NCBI GenBank assembly: GCA_963748485.1
Contig: CAVVJF010000010.1
Location: 116,511 to 180,510, forward strand
Source: DASRWT01 sp963748485
GTDB taxonomy: Bacteria > Methylomirabilota > Methylomirabilia > Rokubacteriales > CSP1-6
Direction of reading: 5' to 3'
Length of the DNA stretch: 64,000 bases
Shown here: in pieces, positions 59,186 to 64,000 of the stretch
How the letters are laid out: each line of letters starts with the position of its first letter
How positions within the stretch are numbered: position 1 is the stretch's first letter
Translations under genes and position numbers: made by a program
The notes under the pieces: model-generated
Databases searched by the model: none
The model's input: the letters and a program-made list of their open reading frames with translations, nothing else
What the model was told of the DNA's origin: nothing

Positions 59186-61401
59186 CAACCCCCCGCCAGG
59201 GCCGCCTTCACGCGATCGGGCCGGAACGGCACCGTGCGTAACCGGATGCCGGTGGCGTCGAAGACCGCGTTGCCGAGGGCGGCCGGCACCGGCGTGGAGG
59301 CCGCCTCGCCCGCGCCCAGCGGAGGCTGATCCAGCCGCTGAATCATGTCGAACTCGAGCGCGGGCACCTCGGGGAAGGCGAGGATCGGGTAGGAGGCCCA
59401 GTCCAGCGTGGTGACGCGATTGACGTCGTAGACGACTTCCTCGTGCAGGGTCCGCGACAGCGTCTGGAGAATATTGCCCTCGAGCTGGGCCTGGACGCAG
59501 TCGGGGTTGATCATGAGCCCGCAGTCCTGGGCGCACACCACGCGGGTCACGCGGATCCTGCCCGTGGCCCGTTCCACCGCGACCTCCATGCCCATCGCCA
59601 CCATGGTCTCGTCGTGCTTGTAGTGAACGTACGCCATGCCCCGCCCCGTGAGCACGGCGGAGGTCCGGTCGATCGGGCGCGGAGATGGTCGCGGCTGCCA
59701 GCCCATCTTCGCGGCCGCGCGGCGCAGCACCTCGGCGCCCCGCGCGTTGGTGAGGCGGCGCAGGCGGAACTCCACCGGATCCACGCGGGCGGCCGCCGCC
59801 ACCTCGTCCACGAAGGACTCCACCGCGAAGGTGTTGGCGATCTTCCCCGGCGCGCGGATGGCGGAGGTGCGCAGGGGCGCGTCGGGGATCCAGTGCACGA
59901 GGGCGTTCATGTTCGGGATCGCATAAGGCGGATCCACGTTCTGGTAGATGAGGCCGGTCGCGCGTCCCTGGGTCTGCGGGATGCCGGCGGCGTCCAGCGC
60001 CATCAGCGGAATATGCGGCAGGTTGGCGGTGGCGATGGGGAGCCACGCCTGCGTCTCCCAGGCCGCGACCTGGCCGTCACCGTCCACGGCCGCGCGCAGC
60101 TCCACCAGCTGGGCCGGGCCCTTCGGGTCGAGGCCGTGCTCTTCCTCGCGCGTCCATTGCACGCGCACCGGACGCCCCACCGTCTTCGAGAGGAGCGCGG
60201 CTTCCGCGGCGGCGTCGGCGTCGCCGTTGATCCCGTACGAGCCGGAGCCGTCCATGTAGATGACCCGCACCTGACCGCGCTCGAGGCCGAGGAAGCGCGA
60301 CAAGGTGTTCTGCAGGCCGTGCGTGCCCTGGGACGAGCTCCACACCGTGGCGCGATCCGCCCGCACGTCGGCCACGCCGCAGGACGGGCCGATGGAGCCG
60401 TGGGTGTGGATGGGCCATCGATACGTCGCCGCCAGCGTCTGCGTGCCCGCGGGGGGCGCGCTCAGCGCGGACAGGTCGCCCCGCTTGACGACCTCCTGAT
60501 CGCGGACGATCGGGCTGGCGCGCATCGCCTCGAACTGGGTGGCGTGCGCGGGCAGGCCGCGGCCGGCGCCCCACGTGGTCTTGAGCAGTCGCGCTCCGCG
60601 CACCGCGTCCCACTCGTTCTCGGCGAGCACGGCCACGAAGCTTTGCTGGCGGACCACGCGCGCCCCCGGGATGGACGCGATCGACGATTCGTCCACCGCG
60701 GTGAGGGGCGCGCCCAGGGCGGGCGGCCGCACCACGCGGGCGTGGAGCATACCGGGCAGCGTGACGTCGTGGAGATACGGGTGGGCGCCGGTGACCTTCG
60801 CCGGCACGTCGGGCCGGGGCAGGGACTTGCCGACCAGCCAGAACCGGTCGGGCGTCTTGCGCGGTGCCGCGGGCTCGAGCTTGAGGTTGAACCGCTTGTC
60901 GCCGAACAGCTCGGCATAGGTGACGGAGGCGCCCCCGCCGCGCACGCGCACCACGCCGTCCGCGACCTCGAGATCGCCCTCCGGCCGCCCGAGCCGCTGC
61001 GTCGCCGCCGCGAGCAAGGCCTGCCGCGCGGTCGTCGCCGCCTGACGGAGCTGCGATCCCCCCCGCGCGACGCCATAGCTGCCGCCCGTGCCCCCCTGGT
61101 TCGGCGTCAGCGCGGTGTCGCCCTCGATCATGGCGATGCGCTCGGGGGCCACGTCCAGCTCGTCGCCCACGATCTGGCGCATGGCGATGCGGTGGCCGGT
61201 GCCGATGTCGATGCGGCCCGAGAAGATGGTCACGGAGCCGTCGGCGTGTATTGCCAGGTAGGAGTCCACCTGATCGGGGGCCAGGGGCTTGCCCAGGAAG
61301 CGATCGGCTCCGGGAATGGTCTGGCTCAGCGCCGGGTCCATCCGGAAGGCGACGATCAGCGCTCCGCTTCCCGCGAGGAAGGCACGACGTGAGACGCGCA
61401 C
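59185..61401 (-). CDS. Molybdenum hydroxylase large subunit, isoquinoline 1-oxidoreductase beta-like
   Basis: A 738-residue molybdopterin-binding subunit with a twin-arginine signal (SRRAFLAGSGALIVAF), so it is likely exported folded by Tat with its cofactor. Family segments are SGRIDIGTGHRIAMRQIVGDELDV, LTPNQGGTGGSYG, the late RAPGKIANTFAVESFVDE and a catalytic Glu in GAGEAAST. IorB-type enzymes hydroxylate N-heteroaromatics or aldehydes and pair with a small [2Fe-2S] subunit, here encoded just upstream. Starts at GTG 61401. Confidence 0.9.
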   Translation of the reverse strand: MRVSRRAFLAGSGALIVAFRMDPALSQTIPGADRFLGKPLAPDQVDSYLAIHADGSVTIFSGRIDIGTGHRIAMRQIVGDELDVAPERIAMIEGDTALTPNQGGTGGSYGVARGGSQLRQAATTARQALLAAATQRLGRPEGDLEVADGVVRVRGGGASVTYAELFGDKRFNLKLEPAAPRKTPDRFWLVGKSLPRPDVPAKVTGAHPYLHDVTLPGMLHARVVRPPALGAPLTAVDESSIASIPGARVVRQQSFVAVLAENEWDAVRGARLLKTTWGAGRGLPAHATQFEAMRASPIVRDQEVVKRGDLSALSAPPAGTQTLAATYRWPIHTHGSIGPSCGVADVRADRATVWSSSQGTHGLQNTLSRFLGLERGQVRVIYMDGSGSYGINGDADAAAEAALLSKTVGRPVRVQWTREEEHGLDPKGPAQLVELRAAVDGDGQVAAWETQAWLPIATANLPHIPLMALDAAGIPQTQGRATGLIYQNVDPPYAIPNMNALVHWIPDAPLRTSAIRAPGKIANTFAVESFVDEVAAAARVDPVEFRLRRLTNARGAEVLRRAAAKMGWQPRPSPRPIDRTSAVLTGRGMAYVHYKHDETMVAMGMEVAVERATGRIRVTRVVCAQDCGLMINPDCVQAQLEGNILQTLSRTLHEEVVYDVNRVTTLDWASYPILAFPEVPALEFDMIQRLDQPPLGAGEAASTPVPAALGNAVFDATGIRLRTVPFRPDRVKAALAGG

Positions 61402-61402
61402 C

Positions 61403-61876
61403 TCAGCGGCCCCCCGGATTGCCGGCCGCGCGCAGCACTGCGCGGATCACGCGGTCGTGGCTACCGCAGCGGCAGAGATTGCCGGCGAGCGCGTCGCACA
61501 CCTGCTGGCGGCTGGGGCGCGGCGTCGCGGCGAGCAAGGCCTTGGCGCTCATGATGATGCCGGCCGTGCAGTAGCCGCACTGGGCGGCCTGCTCGGCAAT
61601 GAAGGCGGCTTGGAGCGGGTCGGGGCGGGCGGGGGTGCCGAGGCCCTCGATGGTGGTGACCTCCTGCCCTGCCACCGCGCGCGCCGGAGTCACGCACGAG
61701 CGCACCGCCCGCCCGGCCACGAGCACGGTGCAGGCGCCGCACTGGGCGAGACCGCAGCCGAAATGCGTGCCCGTCAGCCCCAAGTCATTCCGGAGCACGT
61801 AGAGTAGGGGGACATCGGGATCGCTTGCCTCGACCTCGCGGTTGCTTCCGTTCACCCGCAGCGCCAGCTTGGCCAT
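61403..61876 (-). CDS. [2Fe-2S] subunit, isoquinoline 1-oxidoreductase alpha-like
   Basis: A 157-residue small subunit with a plant-type [2Fe-2S] cluster (C41, C46, C49, C61) and a second cluster in the helical domain (CGYC and CRC motifs: AAQCGYCTAG, NLCRCGSHDR). It carries electrons from the molybdenum site to an acceptor. It has no FAD partner, as in IorAB-type enzymes. It is encoded one base before the large-subunit start and is probably first of the four-gene operon with the LLM and amidohydrolase genes. Confidence 0.92.
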   Translation of the reverse strand: MAKLALRVNGSNREVEASDPDVPLLYVLRNDLGLTGTHFGCGLAQCGACTVLVAGRAVRSCVTPARAVAGQEVTTIEGLGTPARPDPLQAAFIAEQAAQCGYCTAGIIMSAKALLAATPRPSRQQVCDALAGNLCRCGSHDRVIRAVLRAAGNPGGR

Positions 61877-61903
61877 CAGGTCCTCGCTCTCCGACGCATC
61901 GCC

Positions 61904-63139
61904 TCAGCAGGCGCGGCAGGGAGGAATGTCGCGGTTGTAGAGCGGCTGCTTCAGGAACTCCTCCGGCTTGTACGTCCAGAACTGCGACACCGCGGGGTAG
62001 GTGTGAATCACGGTGTTCTGGAGCTCTCCGCCCTTTCGCTCCACCTTGCGGACATAGATGTTCTGGATGGGGTTGCCCCACTCGTCGAGCTTGAGCGGCC
62101 CGCGCGGCGAATCGGGAATCTCCACCTTGCGGAAGGCGGCGATGAAGGCTGCCCGCTCCTCGACCCGGCCGCCCACCGCCTTGGCCGCCTCGTTGATCCA
62201 GCGGCCGCTCGTGTAGCAGGTCTCCGAGAAATAGGACGGAACCTTGCCGAAGCGCTTCCGGTATTCGGCCACGAAGCGCTTGTTGGCGGGCGTGTCGAGC
62301 GCGGCGGAGTACTGCAGCGGCGTTACGATCCCGAGCGCCTCGTCGCCGAAGGTGGGCAGGATCGCCTCGTCGACGATCACCGCGCCGCCGATGACGGGGA
62401 GCTTGGCCTTGAGGCCCGCGTCCTGATACTGCGTGGGGAACTTCAGGGCCGAGGCGGCCACCACGATGATGAACGCGGCGTCGGCCTCCCGCTTGAGCTG
62501 GGTGATGTAGGGGGCGAGGTCGGTGGTGCCGAGCGGCGCCCACAGCTTCTGGATGATCTGGCCGCCGTTCTCCTCGAACGTCTTCTGGAACCCGCCCACC
62601 ACCTCGTAGCCGAAGGCGTAGTCGCTGCCCAGCACCGCGACCTTCTTATAGCCCAGCGTCTTGGCCGCGTATATCCCGAACGGGTGGGAGGGCTGGCTGG
62701 ACGCCCAGCCCAGCCGCACGACCCACTTGGAGGGTTTCCGCTGGGTGAGGTCGTCGGCGGCGATCACGGGGAAGATTGTCGGCATCTGGTACTCGTCGGC
62801 CTTGCCGGCGAGCGCATAACCGATATGGGCGAAGGTCTCGCCCACCACCATGTGCACCTTGTCCGACTCGACCAGCTTGCGCACCTTGGTGATGGCGGTG
62901 GCCGGGTTGCCGGCGGTGTCCTCGACGATCAGCTCGACCTTGCGCCCACCGATCTGATTGCCCGCCTCGCTGAGATACATCTCGAACCCGTTCTGCATGT
63001 CGCGCCCGATCTGGGCGGCGCCGCCCGTGAGGGGAGCGAGGAAGCCGATCTTGATCGGCCCCATCTGGGCGTCCGCGGGAGAGACGTGGAGGACGGTGGC
63101 GGCGACGAGGACGAGGAGAAGCGCTCGGCGAGCTCGCAT
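61904..63139 (-). CDS. Branched-chain amino acid-type ABC transporter substrate-binding protein
   Basis: A 411-residue periplasmic protein of the LivJ/Leu-binding group. The signal peptide is MRARRALLLVLVAATVLHVSPADA. The mature part has IKIGFLAPLTGGAAQIGRDMQNGFEMYLSEAGNQIGGRKVELIVEDTAGNP and VHMVVGETFAHIGYALA. No LivHMGF permease or ATPase genes are in the window, so it is an orphan receptor that may pair with a distant importer. ATG 63139 is chosen over 63145 because of the GGGGG spacing. C-terminus ends in PPCRAC with two Cys. Confidence 0.88.
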   Translation of the reverse strand: MRARRALLLVLVAATVLHVSPADAQMGPIKIGFLAPLTGGAAQIGRDMQNGFEMYLSEAGNQIGGRKVELIVEDTAGNPATAITKVRKLVESDKVHMVVGETFAHIGYALAGKADEYQMPTIFPVIAADDLTQRKPSKWVVRLGWASSQPSHPFGIYAAKTLGYKKVAVLGSDYAFGYEVVGGFQKTFEENGGQIIQKLWAPLGTTDLAPYITQLKREADAAFIIVVAASALKFPTQYQDAGLKAKLPVIGGAVIVDEAILPTFGDEALGIVTPLQYSAALDTPANKRFVAEYRKRFGKVPSYFSETCYTSGRWINEAAKAVGGRVEERAAFIAAFRKVEIPDSPRGPLKLDEWGNPIQNIYVRKVERKGGELQNTVIHTYPAVSQFWTYKPEEFLKQPLYNRDIPPCRAC

Positions 63140-63186
63140 GGTCATCCCCCGCGACGGCGATGAGGCGTGCGCTGCGGCGACTGCGG

Positions 63187-63795
63187 CTATCCCTTGAAGA
63201 CCGGGTAGTCGGTCCGATCCACCAGCGCCTCGGGGCCCTCGGTGGGCAGCGCCTCCGAGAAGTTCTGGGCGCCGTCGATGTCGTGCTGCCAGATCTCGCG
63301 CGGGAGCTCGTACAACACCTCGATGCCGTGCCCGTCGGGGTCGGCGATGTACACGCTGTGGGTCATGCCGTGATTGATGCGCCGGAGGAACTTCACGCCC
63401 TTGGACTGGAGCCACGCGATCTGCTTCAACCAGCATTCGCGATCGGGCCAGGCGATCGCCACATGGTTGAGCCCGGGCCGGCCGGGCATGAGGCTCCACT
63501 CCGGGGGCTCGCTCCCGTCCTGATTGGCCGGCGGCAGCTCCGCCAGCGCGAGGTCGTGATGCGTCACCCCGCCCTCCGCATCCACCCCGCTGTAGAAGCG
63601 CATCTTCGGCCGGACGCGCCCGGGCATGGGTTTGAGCTCGGCCACGCACTTGAACCCGAGGATCTCCGTCCAGAACTGGTGCGAGACCTCGAGGTTCCGC
63701 ACGTTCAGGACGAGGTGATTGATGGCCCGCGGTGGCTGGGCCTGGACCGGCGGTGTGTGCGCTCCGTTCGTGCCGTTCGTCTCGGTGCTGGGCAT
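63187..63795 (-). CDS. VOC-family dioxygenase-like protein
   Basis: A 202-residue VOC protein. After a disordered N-terminus (STETNGTNGAHTPPVQ), RAINHLVLNVRNLEVSHQFWTEILGF, THHDLALAELP, GLNHVAIAWPDRECWLKQI and DPDGHGIEVLYELP give the metal ligands and two half-units. It resembles extradiol catechol dioxygenase-like proteins. GGGAGG precedes ATG 63795. A TACAAT -10-like box lies at 63825-63830 on the minus strand. It may act in aromatic-ring cleavage with the neighbouring genes. Confidence 0.87.
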   Translation of the reverse strand: MPSTETNGTNGAHTPPVQAQPPRAINHLVLNVRNLEVSHQFWTEILGFKCVAELKPMPGRVRPKMRFYSGVDAEGGVTHHDLALAELPPANQDGSEPPEWSLMPGRPGLNHVAIAWPDRECWLKQIAWLQSKGVKFLRRINHGMTHSVYIADPDGHGIEVLYELPREIWQHDIDGAQNFSEALPTEGPEALVDRTDYPVFKG

Positions 63796-63989
63796 GGGGA
63801 GGCCTCCCTTATGGCTTGGAGGGCATTGTATCGCAAACAAAGGCGACGGGATGGGGCCTGCCTGTGTCATGCTGTTACTGTCTGGCTCGGCTGTCGGATC
63901 TCGTTGCCCCTCCAGATCGTGACCCTGCTGCCGTCTTCCGCGCATCGGGGCGCTCCAAAGCCCGCGGGAGATCTCCCGGGAGGCGCTCG
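63796..63989. other. Intergenic region at right window edge
   Basis: About 194 bases between the VOC gene and a possible new start. It holds a minus-strand TACAAT -10-like box (63825-63830) and the palindromic GC-rich GGGAGATCTCCC (63966-63977). No further gene is supported. Confidence 0.4.
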
Positions 63990-64000
63990 ATGCAGGTCAT
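63990..64000 (+). CDS. Possible CDS start truncated by the window edge
   Basis: An ATG at 63990 is preceded by GGGAGG at an 8-base spacing, which resembles many confirmed starts here. Only the codons for M, Q and V are visible. Too short for any assignment. Confidence 0.3.

Noticed and set aside
1..64000. CRISPR arrays, tRNA or rRNA genes, insertion sequences and prophage genes
   Set aside because: I scanned for regularly spaced repeats, cloverleaf-type sequences, transposase or integrase motifs and found none that could be supported.

Overview
The window is a very GC-rich (estimated near 70%), gene-dense bacterial chromosome segment. It holds 60 intact or window-truncated protein genes, one frameshifted gene and two gene remnants. 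I see no rRNA, tRNA, CRISPR array, IS element or phage gene. Gene content suggests an aerobic, heterotrophic soil or sediment bacterium. It includes many flavin (LLM) monooxygenases, molybdenum hydroxylases, CaiB-type CoA-transferases, Rieske and Baeyer-Villiger oxygenases, TRAP and NitT/TauT-type importers, a fused aa3-type oxidase, a proteasome-activator homologue and selenoproteins. This style fits Candidatus Rokubacteria/Methylomirabilota, but that is an inference from gene style; no phylogenetic marker is present.

Layout. 0-8 kb: end of an AlkB-type dioxygenase, an LLM enzyme, an atypical SDR, a stand-alone NRPS-like adenylation-carrier protein, a 90-residue unknown, an XRE-cupin regulator with an operator-like promoter, a GNAT enzyme and a Baeyer-Villiger monooxygenase. 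8-16 kb: a cation/H+ antiporter, a CoA-transferase/Rieske oxygenase pair, a divergent four-gene NitT/TauT-type ABC importer and a MetE-like protein. 16-21 kb (minus strand): a TRAP transporter operon running into a nitroreductase, a cupin and a class V aminotransferase. 21-27 kb: an eight-haem cytochrome with TPRs, an SDR/VOC pair, a sugar-nucleotide transferase and a frameshifted bacterial proteasome activator (bpa). 27-40 kb: an LLM enzyme, a GH28-like hydrolase, cytochrome oxidase (CoxB with a cytochrome c tail; CoxA-CoxC fusion), a cupin, an orphan molybdenum hydroxylase, a gamma-glutamyltransferase, a propeller-like exported protein and an acyl-CoA ligase.

40-44 kb is the most interesting block: four translationally coupled genes (DUF169, SMP-30, an unnamed family and a UGSC-family protein). 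The last gene reads through an in-frame UGA followed by a well-formed bacterial SECIS-like hairpin. A second selenoprotein lies at 53.9-54.6 kb. It is a peroxiredoxin-like protein with a U-P-Y-C active site, whose UGA is followed by a perfect 7-bp hairpin of nearly the same geometry. Together they argue that this organism decodes UGA as selenocysteine and uses it in UxxC redox motifs.

44-64 kb: an orphan molybdenum hydroxylase, an AraC regulator, a methyltransferase, two tandem small lipoproteins, a MetE-like/HpcH aldolase pair, an LLM enzyme, a haem-binding-type exported protein, two back-to-back gene remnants marking a rearrangement junction, a transglycosylase, the VOC/Sec-peroxiredoxin/CMD operon, a CoA-transferase, an amidohydrolase/LLM/IorBA operon, an orphan branched-chain-type binding protein and a ring-cleavage-type VOC protein. 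Much of the window looks like scattered catabolic capacity for organic and aromatic acids, with regulators for only a few units.
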